This document shows positions 52,549-64,000 of a stretch of 64,000 bases of DNA, one piece after another. The DNA is from Bradyrhizobium algeriense (GTDB lineage Bacteria; Pseudomonadota; Alphaproteobacteria; Rhizobiales; Xanthobacteraceae), in the NCBI RefSeq assembly GCF_036924595.1, contig NZ_JAZHRV010000001.1:5828001-5892000 (forward strand), read 5' to 3'. Below the pieces are notes generated by a model that was not told where the DNA came from, made no database searches, and worked only from the letters and a program-made list of their open reading frames with translations. The position numbers and the translations under genes were made by a program. Position 1 is the stretch's first letter; the number at the start of each line of letters is the position of its first letter.

Positions 52549-54018
52549 ATGATTCGCATTTCGACGATTTTCATCGCCATCTGCATGGTGCTGGTTGCAG
52601 CCTCCCTCGGCCTCGTCCTGCATGCGGTGGCCGGCTTCAGCGGCACCGAATCCGCGATCGTGGCGCTCACCGCGCTGACCTTCCTGATCCTCTACAACGC
52701 CGTGTCGATGCGGCTGCGCGACCGCTCCGACGTCGGCGGCCAGATCGCCGATCTTTCCCGCGGCACCGCCGACCTCGCCCGCCAGGTCGCCGAATTCGGC
52801 CGCCGGCTCGCCGCGATCGAGGGCCGGGTTGTATCGGCAAACTCCGCAAGCTCCGACCGCATCCAGGCCGTCCTGGGCGAGATCAACGAGCTCGGCGGGC
52901 TGGTCAAGCAACTGGCCATCTCGGTGGCGGGCCATGAGGATCTGCTGGCCTCGGGCGCCGCGGCTGCGCCCCCCGCCCCGTCGGGCCGGCCGCATTCCGA
53001 ACCGCCGGAACAACCGGCGATCGCCCCGGAGCAAGCGGCCCCCGCCGTCAGACCCGCACCGGTTGCGGCTGCAAGGCCGGCACCTTCAGCGGCGGCCGCG
53101 GACGCCGCTTCGCACTCGCGCAGCCAGCCGCAGCTGCTTGCCGCGGTGAAGAATGCCGTCGAGGAAAGCCGGCTCGACATCTACCTGCAGCCGATGGTGA
53201 CACTGCCGCAGCGCAAGGTGCGCTTCTACGAGGCGGTGACGCGACTGCGCGACGACAAGGACCAGATCCTCGCCGCCGACGATTTCATCCCCACCGCCGA
53301 AGCCGGCGGGCTGATCGGCAAGATCGATCATATGGTGATGCTGCGCTGTATCCAGGTGTTGCGCCGTCTGATGGTGCGCAACAAGGACGTCGGCGTGTTC
53401 TGCAACGTCTCGGCGGCGACGCTCGGCAATTCCGCCAATTTCGCGCAATGCCTCGACTTCCTCGAGGCCAATCGGGCGCTGGCGCCGTCCTTCGTGCTCG
53501 AGTTCAAGCAGGCGACGTTCCGCCATCTCGGCCCGACCGAAATCGAGAATCTCGCTGCATTGTCGCAGCGCGGTTACCGCTTCTCGATCGATCACGTCAC
53601 CGACTTGCGGATCGAGCCGCGCGACCTCGCCGACCGCGGCGTCCGTTTCATCAAGGTGCCGGCGGCATTGTTGCTCGATCCCAAGCAGAGCTCGACTTCG
53701 GACATCCACCCTTCCGACCTTTCCGACCTGCTCGGCCGCTTCGGCATCGACCTGATCGCCGAAAAGATCGAGGGCGAGCGCGCGGTGGTGGATCTGCTCG
53801 ACTATGACGTGCGGTTTGGACAGGGCTTCCTGTTTGCGCCGCCGCGGCCGTTGCGGCCCGAGGGGGCATCTGCTACCGGCGGGGCGACAGCGAACAAGGA
53901 ATCCGGCGCTCCCAATGGCTCCAGCAACACCGTTCCCATCGCCAGCCCGGCCGCAGAGCCCCCGATGCGGGCGACCGGCAATGCCGCATTGGCGCGCCGT
54001 GCCGCGGGACCGGGCTAA
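52549..54018 (+). CDS. TipF-like membrane protein with degenerate EAL domain
   Basis: 489 residues: two membrane helices (4-26 and 33-52), a coiled coil (65-130), a Pro/Ala-rich linker (137-190) and an EAL-type domain (200-440). The domain has EAV at 228-230 for EAL, FSIDHVTD (the second Asp of the metal pair, 349, is His), KVP at 369-371 for KxD, EKIEGE at 405-410 and QGFLF. Loss of two metal ligands makes phosphodiesterase activity unlikely; c-di-GMP binding is possible because the first Glu stays. Order and state match Caulobacter TipF, a c-di-GMP receptor that places the flagellum. A HAD gene follows. Confidence 0.8.
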   Translation: MIRISTIFIAICMVLVAASLGLVLHAVAGFSGTESAIVALTALTFLILYNAVSMRLRDRSDVGGQIADLSRGTADLARQVAEFGRRLAAIEGRVVSANSASSDRIQAVLGEINELGGLVKQLAISVAGHEDLLASGAAAAPPAPSGRPHSEPPEQPAIAPEQAAPAVRPAPVAAARPAPSAAAADAASHSRSQPQLLAAVKNAVEESRLDIYLQPMVTLPQRKVRFYEAVTRLRDDKDQILAADDFIPTAEAGGLIGKIDHMVMLRCIQVLRRLMVRNKDVGVFCNVSAATLGNSANFAQCLDFLEANRALAPSFVLEFKQATFRHLGPTEIENLAALSQRGYRFSIDHVTDLRIEPRDLADRGVRFIKVPAALLLDPKQSSTSDIHPSDLSDLLGRFGIDLIAEKIEGERAVVDLLDYDVRFGQGFLFAPPRPLRPEGASATGGATANKESGAPNGSSNTVPIASPAAEPPMRATGNAALARRAAGPG

Positions 54019-54033
54019 CAGGCTTCCGCAATC

Positions 54034-54888
54034 ATGACCTCATTGCGGTTCATCGAGCAGCTGCGTGGGCTGGTGGACGGTGTGGAGGTGATCCTCTCCG
54101 ACATCTGGGGCGTGGTGCATAACGGGCTGGAATCCTTCCCCGAAGCCTGCGAGGCGCTGCACACCTACCGCCAGCGCGGCGGCACCGTCATCCTGATCAC
54201 CAACGCGCCGCGACCGGCCGATTCCGTGCAGCGCCAGTTGCGCAAGCTCGGCGTTGCCGACGAAACCTACGACGCCATCGTCAGTTCCGGCGACCTGACC
54301 CGGAATTTCGTCGCCGGCCATCCCGGCAAGAAGATGTTCTGGATCGGTCCGGACCGGGACTCGTCGATCCATCGCGGGCTCGATGCCGTGATGGCGCCGC
54401 TGGAGCAGGCGGACTACATCGTCTGCACCGGCCTGTTCGACGACGAGACCGAATCGGCGGAAGACTATCGCGCCATGATGCTGCAGGCGCGCGAGCACAA
54501 GCTGCCGCTGATTTGCGCCAACCCCGACATCGTCGTCGAACGCGGCGACCGCTTGATCTATTGCGCGGGCGCGATCGCCGAGCTCTATCGCGAATTAGGC
54601 GGCGAAGTAGTCTTCTATGGCAAGCCGCACCGGCCGATCTATGAACGCGCCATGGCGCTCGCCGCCGAACGCCGCGGCCAGCCGACCTCGCTCGACCGTG
54701 TGCTGGCGATCGGCGATTCGGTGCGGACCGACCTCACCGGCGCGCTCGGTTTCGGAATCGATTGTCTTTTCCTCACCCGCGGCATCCATTCCGAGGAATT
54801 CGAGGGCATCGATCAGCTCGATCCGGCTTCGGTCAAGGAGCTGTTCGGCCATCCACCCCGCGCGCTGATGCGCGAGCTGCGGTGGTAG
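54034..54888 (+). CDS. HAD-superfamily phosphatase, subclass IIA (TIGR01459 type)
   Basis: 284 residues. VILSDIWGVVHNGLESFPEA carries the nucleophile Asp in the DxWGVxHxG form of this group, VILITNAPRPADSVQRQL is motif II and IGDSVRTDLTGALGFGIDCL is motif III/IV; YGKPHRPIYERAM contains the conserved Lys. The cap and substrate are those of 4-nitrophenylphosphatase/NagD-like proteins, actual substrate unknown. It begins 15 bases after the EAL-type gene. Confidence 0.92.
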   Translation: MTSLRFIEQLRGLVDGVEVILSDIWGVVHNGLESFPEACEALHTYRQRGGTVILITNAPRPADSVQRQLRKLGVADETYDAIVSSGDLTRNFVAGHPGKKMFWIGPDRDSSIHRGLDAVMAPLEQADYIVCTGLFDDETESAEDYRAMMLQAREHKLPLICANPDIVVERGDRLIYCAGAIAELYRELGGEVVFYGKPHRPIYERAMALAAERRGQPTSLDRVLAIGDSVRTDLTGALGFGIDCLFLTRGIHSEEFEGIDQLDPASVKELFGHPPRALMRELRW

Positions 54889-55079
54889 GTGCATCGTTGC
54901 ACCGGACTCAAAATTGCGAAAACAACCCCATGCAAAGTAGGAATGGGCCTTACATCATCCGAAAACGCAAGACCTGGTAGGGCCAAGACCTGGTAGGACG
55001 TGGACTCATGAGAGCGCAGCAATGCCCGGGATTGGGCCGGGCATCACGAGAATTGGAGCGAGCTGGGAGACCAGGCGCC

Positions 55080-55475
55080 TTACGCCGTCGCCATGTCCGG
55101 GAAGACCGCCTCGATCTTGGTTTTCAGCGTCGCCGCGTTGAACGGCTTGACGATGTAATTGTTCACGCCGGCCTTCTTGGCGGCGATCACGTTCTCGGTC
55201 TTGGATTCCGCCGTGATCATGATGAAGGGCGTGGTGGCCAGATTGGGATCGGCGCGGACTTCCTTGAGCAGGTCGTAGCCGGTCATCGGCTCCATGTTCC
55301 AGTCGGAAATCACGAGCCCGTATTTCTTGCCGCGCATCTTGTTCAGCGCCGCCGAGCCGTCGCTGGCATCGTCGATGTTGTCGAAGCCGAGCTGCTTCAG
55401 AAGATTTCGGATGATGCGGATCATGGTGCTGTAGTCATCGACCACCAGAACCGGCATGGACAAATCAACCGCCAT
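55080..55475 (-). CDS. cheY: single-domain response regulator, CheY type
   Basis: 131 residues from ATG 55475 (GGGGGAAAG upstream). Acidic pair in PVLVVDDYSTMIRIIRNLLK, phospho-Asp in YGLVISDWNMEPMTGYDLLK, Thr in IMITAESKTE and Lys in NYIVKPFNAATLK. The DWNM segment and the whole chain are close to motor-type CheY. No other chemotaxis gene lies next to it. The flagellar link with the TipF-like gene 1 kb away is suggestive. Confidence 0.93.
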   Translation of the reverse strand: MAVDLSMPVLVVDDYSTMIRIIRNLLKQLGFDNIDDASDGSAALNKMRGKKYGLVISDWNMEPMTGYDLLKEVRADPNLATTPFIMITAESKTENVIAAKKAGVNNYIVKPFNAATLKTKIEAVFPDMATA

Positions 55476-55705
55476 CTTTCCCCCACTCAATGCTTACGCC
55501 ACAAATAATCGACAGGCCTGCGCGACCCGCAGTCCTCCCCCCACATCTAGCAGCTGCCGTTAAACAGCCCGTTAATCGGGAACAGGCGGATTGAGGCCGT
55601 TTTGATGCATCCCCGCCCGCTTGACTTCGAAGGCGGCACCGCGTCACGGTCCGGCCGCGCTCCCCGACCCAAGAATCTTTGAAGAATCCCTGAAGAATCC
55701 CAGAA
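55476..55705. other. divergent region cheY / ribF
   Basis: About 230 bases. It includes GTTAAACAGCCCGTTAATC (55559-55577), in which two TTAA words are separated by 8 bases, one more than CtrA would need. No frame. Confidence 0.3.
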
Positions 55706-56677
55706 ATGACCACTGCTTTTACCGTTATCCGAGACACCACCCCTGCCGCGGAGATCCCCCGCGGGGCCGTGGTCGCCATGGGCAATTTCGACGGCGTTCA
55801 TCTCGGCCACCGGGCCGTGATCGACGCGGCCTTACGGATGGGCCGCGCCCATGGCAGGCCGACATTTGCCGTCACCTTCGAGCCCCATCCGCGCAGCTTT
55901 TTCAGCCCGAACAGCCCGCAATTCCGCCTCTCCGACGAGGCCAACAAGCTGCGCCTGCTGGCCGGGACCGGGCTCGACGGCGCGGTCGTGATGACCTTCG
56001 ACAAGACCCGCGCCGGGACCTCGGCGCAAGATTTCATTCACCATGACCTGATCGAGCGCCTCGGCGTCAGCGGCATTGCGGTCGGCTACGACTTTCATTT
56101 CGGCAAGGGCCGTGCCGGCACGCCGAGCCTCTTGGTCAGTGAGGGGCCGCGGCTCGGCATCGAGGTCGACGTCCAGGCCCATGTCGATATCGAGGAGCGG
56201 CCGGTGTCCTCCAGCGCGATCCGCATGGCGCTGGCGGAGGGCCAGATCGACGAAGCCACCGCCATGCTGGGCGGGCCGTGGTTCGTGAGCGGCGAGGTGA
56301 TCCATGGCGAGAAGCGCGGCCGCGATCTCGGCTATCCCACCGCCAATATCCGCCTCGACAAGAATTGCAGCCTCAAGCACGGCATCTATGCGGTGCGGGT
56401 CGGCCGTGGGGCCGAGCGTTTCGATGCGGTCGCGAGCTTCGGTCGCCGCCCGACCTTCGATAACGGCGCGCCGCTGCTCGAAGTGTTCCTGTTCGACTTC
56501 AAGGGCGACCTCTATGGCGCCGTCCTCGACGTCGCCTTTATCAGCTTCATCCGTGACGAGCTGAAATTCGACACCATCGAAGCGTTGATACGCCAGATGG
56601 ATGACGACAGCGCCAGGGCGCGCGCGACACTGGCGGCGGCGCCGGACGCCTTTCCCAGGCTCGGAGCGATCGGTTGA
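55706..56677 (+). CDS. ribF: riboflavin kinase / FAD synthetase
   Basis: 323 residues. N-terminal nucleotidyltransferase has VVAMGNFDGVHLGHRAVIDA, and VTFEPHPRSFF; the C-terminal kinase has GEVIHGEKRGRDLGYPTANI and FDNGAPLLEVFLFDFKGDLY. It converts riboflavin to FMN then FAD. Its stop overlaps the TTG of the acetyltransferase. Only the ribH gene shows an FMN riboswitch; none precedes ribF. Confidence 0.96.
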   Translation: MTTAFTVIRDTTPAAEIPRGAVVAMGNFDGVHLGHRAVIDAALRMGRAHGRPTFAVTFEPHPRSFFSPNSPQFRLSDEANKLRLLAGTGLDGAVVMTFDKTRAGTSAQDFIHHDLIERLGVSGIAVGYDFHFGKGRAGTPSLLVSEGPRLGIEVDVQAHVDIEERPVSSSAIRMALAEGQIDEATAMLGGPWFVSGEVIHGEKRGRDLGYPTANIRLDKNCSLKHGIYAVRVGRGAERFDAVASFGRRPTFDNGAPLLEVFLFDFKGDLYGAVLDVAFISFIRDELKFDTIEALIRQMDDDSARARATLAAAPDAFPRLGAIG

Positions 56678-57225
56678 ACAAGACGGAAAAACAAAAAATG
56701 CTGGCGGGCGAGCTCTATCGTCCCGGCGATCCCGAACTGCAGGCGGATGCCGCCGCGAACAAGGCCTGGCTCGCGCGCTACAATGCGGCGCTCGCAGCGC
56801 CCGTGGTTGAGCGGCACGCGCTGCTATCGGCCCATTTCGGCCGTGTCGGCATCGGCGCCGTGATCCGTCCGCCGTTCTTTTGCGACTACGGCTACAACAT
56901 CCGGCTCGGCGACGAGGTGTTTCTCAATTTCAATTGCGTCATCCTCGACGTGGTCGAAGTCACGATCGGCGACCGCACCCAGATCGGCCCCGCGACGCAA
57001 ATCTATGCCGCCGATCACCCGCGCGATGCCGAGACGCGGCGGACGGGCCTTGAATTCGGACGCCCGGTGCGAATCGGGAGCGACGTCTGGATCGGCGGCG
57101 GCGCCATCATCCTCCCCGGCATCACGATCGGCGATGGCGCGATGATCGGCGCCGGCAGCGTGGTCACCCGGGATGTCGCTGCCGGCCAGACAGTTGCCGG
57201 AAACCCGGCCCGGCCCCGGAAATGA
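56674..57225 (+). CDS. sugar O-acetyltransferase, maltose/NodL type
   Basis: 183 residues from TTG 56674. The N-terminal mac domain (KMLAGELYRPGDPELQADAA) and left-handed beta-helix (NFNCVILDVVEVTIGDRTQI, IGSDVWIGGGAIILPGITIG, IGAGSVVTRDVAAGQTVAGN) are as in maltose acetyltransferase and NodL. The active His is in YAADHPRDAE. It acetylates a sugar hydroxyl; a role in Nod-factor decoration is not implied by the location, since no nod gene is here. Confidence 0.92.
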   Translation: MNKTEKQKMLAGELYRPGDPELQADAAANKAWLARYNAALAAPVVERHALLSAHFGRVGIGAVIRPPFFCDYGYNIRLGDEVFLNFNCVILDVVEVTIGDRTQIGPATQIYAADHPRDAETRRTGLEFGRPVRIGSDVWIGGGAIILPGITIGDGAMIGAGSVVTRDVAAGQTVAGNPARPRK

Positions 57226-57245
57226 CCGGCCTGACGGCTCCCTTT

Positions 57246-57678
57246 TCAGGCGAGCAATCGAGGATCGAAGGGCGCTTTGATGATTTCCGCCACGGCTATC
57301 TTTGCGGCGTCCGGGTGTTCGGGATTCAAAAGGTAATTATTTCCTTTCGCGCTGATTGCCGACGTAGTAGTGCGCTCGCTGAACGATCAAGCCATCGATC
57401 TCCGATTTCCCGGCTCGTCAACGTCTGCGATCGCCAATCTTGTGATAGCTCCGCGTCGATGGTCTCGACGGCTATGTCCGCAGGAACGACGATGCGCAGC
57501 AATTGATAAGTAGCCGGCATCAGATCGCGGTCCATGTGGACCAGCATCTCAAGCAATGCGCTGGATGAATGATCGGCGAGATAGACGATCCGCCGGCCCT
57601 GCGAATGCCACCGCCCGGCTGCCCTTAGGCCCCAATCCCGGAAAGATCGGCGTAGTTCGAAATCCGCCAGAGCTCCAT
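57246..57678 (-). pseudogene. RES-domain NAD-targeting toxin with two frameshifts
   Basis: ATG 57678 begins MELWRISNYADLSGIGA, the standard RES start, then a stop. LRAAGRWHSQGRRIVYLADH, LLEMLVHMD and GDRWLDRSASALLR continue in a second frame from about 57630, and SAISAKGNNYLLNPEHPDAA ends the domain in another frame after about 57362, up to TGA 57246. The first change equals loss of one base in a run of Gs (cccc, 57630-57633); the second fits a 7-base loss after LLR. The Arg, Tyr and Glu of the active site are still seen. It begins 8 bases after the antitoxin stop. Confidence 0.85.
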
Positions 57679-57686
57679 CTGACGGC

Positions 57687-58088
57687 TCAGGCGAAGATTC
57701 CATGGTCGATTCGCTCAAGCATTTCGCGAACGACCGCCGTGCCAAGCTCGTCATTCAAGAGATCAGCGGGCTTTTGACCTGACAGCGACGCGTTAGGCCG
57801 CTGCAGCCAGGCTTCGGCCTTTTGCTCGTCGCCAAAGATCCGGTCGGCGAGCGTCTTGATCTCGAGTGCTCTGATCAAATTTGCCGATGGATCCGTTGTG
57901 CCAACATGACTTTCTGCCTCGTCCGATTTCCGAATGAGTTCGGCGAAGCGATCCGGAACAGCCTGCCTTACGACGTCATCGTACATCGCCTTGAACTGCC
58001 GCCTGATCCTCGACTGTAGTTTGGTCAAATCGCCTTGGCGGCGAAGGTCCTTTAATCTCTCGTAAACCTCGGACGACTTGGCGCTCAT
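57687..58088 (-). CDS. Xre/MbcA/ParS-type antitoxin of the RES pair
   Basis: 133 residues. The C-terminal DUF2384 toxin-binding region is AEAWLQRPNASLSGQKPADL, LNDELGTAVVREMLERIDHG. The N-terminal half is helical (ERLKDLRRQGDLTKLQSRIR) and binds DNA in relatives. GGAGAG is upstream of ATG 58088. In intact systems it neutralises the RES toxin encoded just downstream and represses the operon. Frame is intact, while the toxin is not. Confidence 0.88.
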   Translation of the reverse strand: MSAKSSEVYERLKDLRRQGDLTKLQSRIRRQFKAMYDDVVRQAVPDRFAELIRKSDEAESHVGTTDPSANLIRALEIKTLADRIFGDEQKAEAWLQRPNASLSGQKPADLLNDELGTAVVREMLERIDHGIFA

Positions 58089-58338
58089 GAATTCTCTCCA
58101 ATAATCAATAGATTAGTATCATCGGAGAAAACCGCAACAGCGATCGGTTCGGTGGCCGTGGGGCTTTGCGATTTCCCGGTTGGCTGCTATGGAAAAGTCC
58201 CATGTTTGCGCGGCGCACCATCAGCATTAGCGGCCCGGCTTCCGCCTGAGCGATCCGCTCGGCGCAAGACCGGGATTTTCCGTGCTTCACCCGCATATCA
58301 GCGATTTCAGCGCCGTTACGAGCCAAACCAGAGCATTC
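58089..58338. other. divergent region antitoxin / ileS
   Basis: About 250 bases. The AT-rich segment 58095-58130 (caataatcaatagattagta) is the likely antitoxin promoter. No T-box is expected in this group and none is visible before ileS. Confidence 0.35.
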
Positions 58339-61857
<3,519 letters not shown>

Positions 61858-62376
61858 GTGTCTGGCCTCGAACACCCGCGAACCCCTCACCTCCGCGTCG
61901 GCGTCATTGCCGCGATCGCGACGCTGGTGATCGACCAGGCCTCGAAACTCTGGCTGCTCTACGTATTCGACCTCGCCCGTCGCGGCGCGGTCAGGGTCAC
62001 GCCGTTCTTCGATCTGGTGCTGGCCTGGAACGTCGGGATCAGTTTTGGCTGGTTCCAAAGCGATAACCAGTTTGCCCAGCTCGCGCTGATGGCGATCAAG
62101 GCGATCGCCGTGATCGTGCTAGGGATCTGGATGGCGCGCTCCAGCACCCTGCTGGCGACGCTGGCGCTCGGCCTGATCATCGGGGGCGCGGCCGGCAACG
62201 TCACCGACCGCTTCCTGTATGGCGCGGTGGTCGATTTTGCCCTGTTCCACATCGAGATCGGGGGAAAAACCTTCAATTGGTATGTGTTTAACCTGGCGGA
62301 TGTGGCCATTGTTGCCGGGGTAGCGGGCCTATTGTATGACTCGTTCCTAGGGGTACCCGCCGCAAAAGCGCCCTGA
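61858..62376 (+). CDS. lspA: lipoprotein signal peptidase
   Basis: 172 residues from GTG 61858, right after the ileS stop. Four membrane helices; the catalytic Asp pair is in GGAAGNVTDRFLYGAVVDF and FNLADVAIVAGVAGL. It cuts the signal peptide off diacylglyceryl-prolipoproteins after Lgt acts. Coupled to ileS, as in most proteobacteria. Confidence 0.96.
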   Translation: MSGLEHPRTPHLRVGVIAAIATLVIDQASKLWLLYVFDLARRGAVRVTPFFDLVLAWNVGISFGWFQSDNQFAQLALMAIKAIAVIVLGIWMARSSTLLATLALGLIIGGAAGNVTDRFLYGAVVDFALFHIEIGGKTFNWYVFNLADVAIVAGVAGLLYDSFLGVPAAKAP

Positions 62377-62468
62377 TCCCGGTCGATACGAACCCCTGCG
62401 GTATGGAGCCATCACGCCCCTTAAACCGGCCCCCGCGTGTTGCAGAAATTGTGAATGGGAACAGCGCG

Positions 62469-63182
62469 ATGCGCGAGACCGAAACCCGCTTCTGGATGCT
62501 GCAGACCAGCTCGCTGAGCCGGGCCCTGCGGTTCGCCGCCATTGCTCTCGGCATCGTCCTCGTGATGGCCACCGGACCGTTGCGCGCGGCGGACGACGAG
62601 GATGAGGACGACAAGACCTTCGAGGAAAAGATCATCGAAGGCATCATGCGCGGCATCGGCGGCACCAACATGGAGAACCGCGGCATCGAGTACCGCGAGC
62701 GCTCGCCCTTGGTGGTTCCGCCCAAGCTGGACTTGCCGCCGCCGGCCGGCTCCTCGGCCGAAGTGACGGCGCCGAACTGGCCGAAGGATCCCGACCTGCA
62801 GCGCCGCAAGGCAGCCGCCGCGGCGCGCAAGAAAGAAAACAAGGACCCGCGCGAAGCGGCCCGCATCTTGACGCCGGCCGAACTCGCGGTGGGCAAGACC
62901 GCGGCGCCCTCGCGCAAGGACAACGATCCGGTGCAGCCCGGCACCTCGAACAACAATCCGATCCTGAGCCCGTCGCAGCTCGGCTACAACGGCAGCTTCA
63001 GCGGCCTGTTCGGCGGCAACAAGGCCGAGACGGCACCGTTCAAGGCCGAGCCGACGCGGGATTCGCTGACCCAGCCACCGCCCGGCTACCAGACGCCGTC
63101 GCCGAACTACGCCTACGGCACCGGGCCGAGGGAATCGCTCAACAAGGAATACAACCCGGCCAAGGGCAAGTATGGCGATTAG
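62469..63182 (+). CDS. exported hypothetical protein (237 aa)
   Basis: A signal peptide (FAAIALGIVLVMATGPLRAA) precedes a short acidic part (DDEDEDDKTFEEKIIEGIMR), then a long, Pro/Ala/Lys-rich, disordered region (KDPREAARILTPAELAVGKT, NPILSPSQLGYNGSFSGLFG) with no known domain. Position between lspA and an M16 peptidase gene is common in Rhizobiales, so it may be part of the same envelope block. ATG 62469 with GGGAAC upstream. Confidence 0.7.
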   Translation: MRETETRFWMLQTSSLSRALRFAAIALGIVLVMATGPLRAADDEDEDDKTFEEKIIEGIMRGIGGTNMENRGIEYRERSPLVVPPKLDLPPPAGSSAEVTAPNWPKDPDLQRRKAAAAARKKENKDPREAARILTPAELAVGKTAAPSRKDNDPVQPGTSNNNPILSPSQLGYNGSFSGLFGGNKAETAPFKAEPTRDSLTQPPPGYQTPSPNYAYGTGPRESLNKEYNPAKGKYGD

Positions 63183-63205
63183 TTAAGCATGGCGATTAGT
63201 TAAGC
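63172..63205 (+). repeat. 17-bp tandem duplication at a stop codon
   Basis: atggcgattagttaagc occurs at 63172-63188 and again at 63189-63205. The first copy contains the TAG of the previous gene. Confidence 0.9.
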
Positions 63206-63359
63206 TGATCTCTCGCCTTCGTGACGATTGCTGGTGCCGGCGCGGTGTACGATGCCGCAGCTTGATCCCGAACGGTTTTGTCGGGTTACTTCTAACGTTT
63301 GCGCGAATTTCTGTCGCAGGACCGGTCACCAGCTTTGCGGCATGCGCGCCAGATAGGTC

Positions 63360-64000
63360 ATGATGTCCTCACACCGTTTTGCCGCCTCTCTCGTTGCAGT
63401 CTTCATCTCGACGTTTGCATTTTCCGCCGGCAGCGCATTCGCCCAGACCACGGTCACGTCGGAACGTCCCGCCAGCTTCACCCTCGACAATGGCCTGCAA
63501 GTGGTCGTGATCCCGGATCACCGCACGCCCGTCGTCACGCAGATGATCTGGTACAAGGTCGGCTCCGCCGACGAGACGCCGGGCAAATCGGGACTGGCGC
63601 ACTTTCTCGAGCATCTGATGTTCAAGGGGACAGCCAAACATCCCGCCGGTGAATTCTCCCAGACCGTGCTGCGGATCGGCGGCAACGAGAACGCCTTCAC
63701 CTCGCTCGACTACACCGGCTATTTCCAGCGCGTGCCGCGCGAGCAACTGGCCAAAATGATGGAGTTCGAGGCCGACCGCATGACCGGCCTCATTCTCAAG
63801 GATGAGAACGTACTGCCCGAGCGCGACGTCGTGCTGGAAGAGTTCAACATGCGCGTCGCCAACAATCCGGACGCGCGGTTGACCGAGCAGATCATGGCGG
63901 CGCTGTACCTCAACCATCCTTATGGCCGGCCCGTGATCGGCTGGCGCCAGGAGATCGAGAAGCTCGACCGCGAGGATGCGCTGGCGTTCTACAAGCGCTT
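63360..64000 (+). CDS. M16-family zinc peptidase, C-terminus outside window
   Basis: 213 residues visible. The signal peptide [20 protein letters not shown] is followed by [20 protein letters not shown] and the HxxEH zinc motif in [33 protein letters not shown] and [20 protein letters not shown] (with the downstream Glu ligand) are typical. Periplasmic M16 members of Rhizobiales come as pairs, and a second gene is expected beyond the edge. Starts at ATG 63360 or 63363. Confidence 0.93.
   Translation, partial: MMSSHRFAASLVAVFISTFAFSAGSAFAQTTVTSERPASFTLDNGLQVVVIPDHRTPVVTQMIWYKVGSADETPGKSGLAHFLEHLMFKGTAKHPAGEFSQTVLRIGGNENAFTSLDYTGYFQRVPREQLAKMMEFEADRMTGLILKDENVLPERDVVLEEFNMRVANNPDARLTEQIMAALYLNHPYGRPVIGWRQEIEKLDREDALAFYKR

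Noticed and set aside
55559..55577. TTAA-N8-TTAA before cheY as a CtrA site
   Set aside because: Spacing is eight; not a match despite the attractive link to motility.
56674..57225. Nodulation gene nodL
   Set aside because: The fold fits, but no nod box or other nod gene is near and the gene is coupled to ribF, so a general sugar acetyltransferase is the safer call.

Overview
The window is a stretch of high-GC alphaproteobacterial chromosome that looks like Bradyrhizobium or a very close relative. The reasons are the gene content and order (lgt-midA-pgeF, ychF-pth-rplY, uvrC-pgsA-moaD-moaE-prmB, ileS-lspA), the many small Rhizobiales-type orphan proteins, and at least seven families of intergenic inverted repeats of the kind scattered through Bradyrhizobium genomes. 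It is mostly core chromosome. I see no prophage, integrase, transposase, CRISPR array, tRNA or rRNA.

Layout. 1-9.4 kb is accessory-like: a glutamate-receptor-type binding-protein/channel, a repeat-rich gene-poor island (2.4-3.45 kb), two related NTF2/SnoaL-fold proteins, small membrane proteins and a MaoC pair. 9.5-16.4 kb is housekeeping: ychF, pth, rplY, ubiK, a dienelactone hydrolase, lgt, a MidA-type methyltransferase and pgeF. 16.4-20.3 kb holds a tightly overlapping MFS-MOSC-ferredoxin-reductase operon, divergent from an XRE-cupin regulator. 20.3-32 kb carries a decayed alcohol dehydrogenase, a lipoprotein, prs, an SDR, FMN-riboswitch-controlled ribH, an orphan TTT binding protein, a GT-C-like membrane protein, proC, a thioesterase, a tautomerase and hisS. 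33-38.4 kb has two class IV aminotransferases divergent from a MarR / OmpR-type regulator / sensor kinase operon. 38.4-44.5 kb is rich in exported proteins: DUF3617, RNase T2, an RTX-like repeat protein and an Omp25-type porin, plus rlmJ and a cold-shock gene. 44.7-52.4 kb has uvrC, pgsA, molybdopterin synthase, prmB, a class III aminotransferase and a holin-like/YihY pair. 52.5-58.1 kb has a TipF-like degenerate EAL protein, a HAD phosphatase, CheY, ribF, an acetyltransferase and a RES/Xre toxin-antitoxin locus whose toxin is broken. 58.3-64 kb has ileS with a histone-like tail, lspA, an exported protein and the start of an M16 peptidase.

The most notable items are: a receptor channel whose potassium filter position lacks TVGYGD; an overlapping MFS-MOSC-VanB-type reductase operon with its own regulator; an RTX-like protein with a 17-residue instead of 9/18-residue period; IleS with a Lys/Ala-rich tail; and a RES toxin with two apparent frameshifts beside an intact antitoxin. 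Functional calls rest on motifs read by eye and on knowledge of the families; no database search was run.
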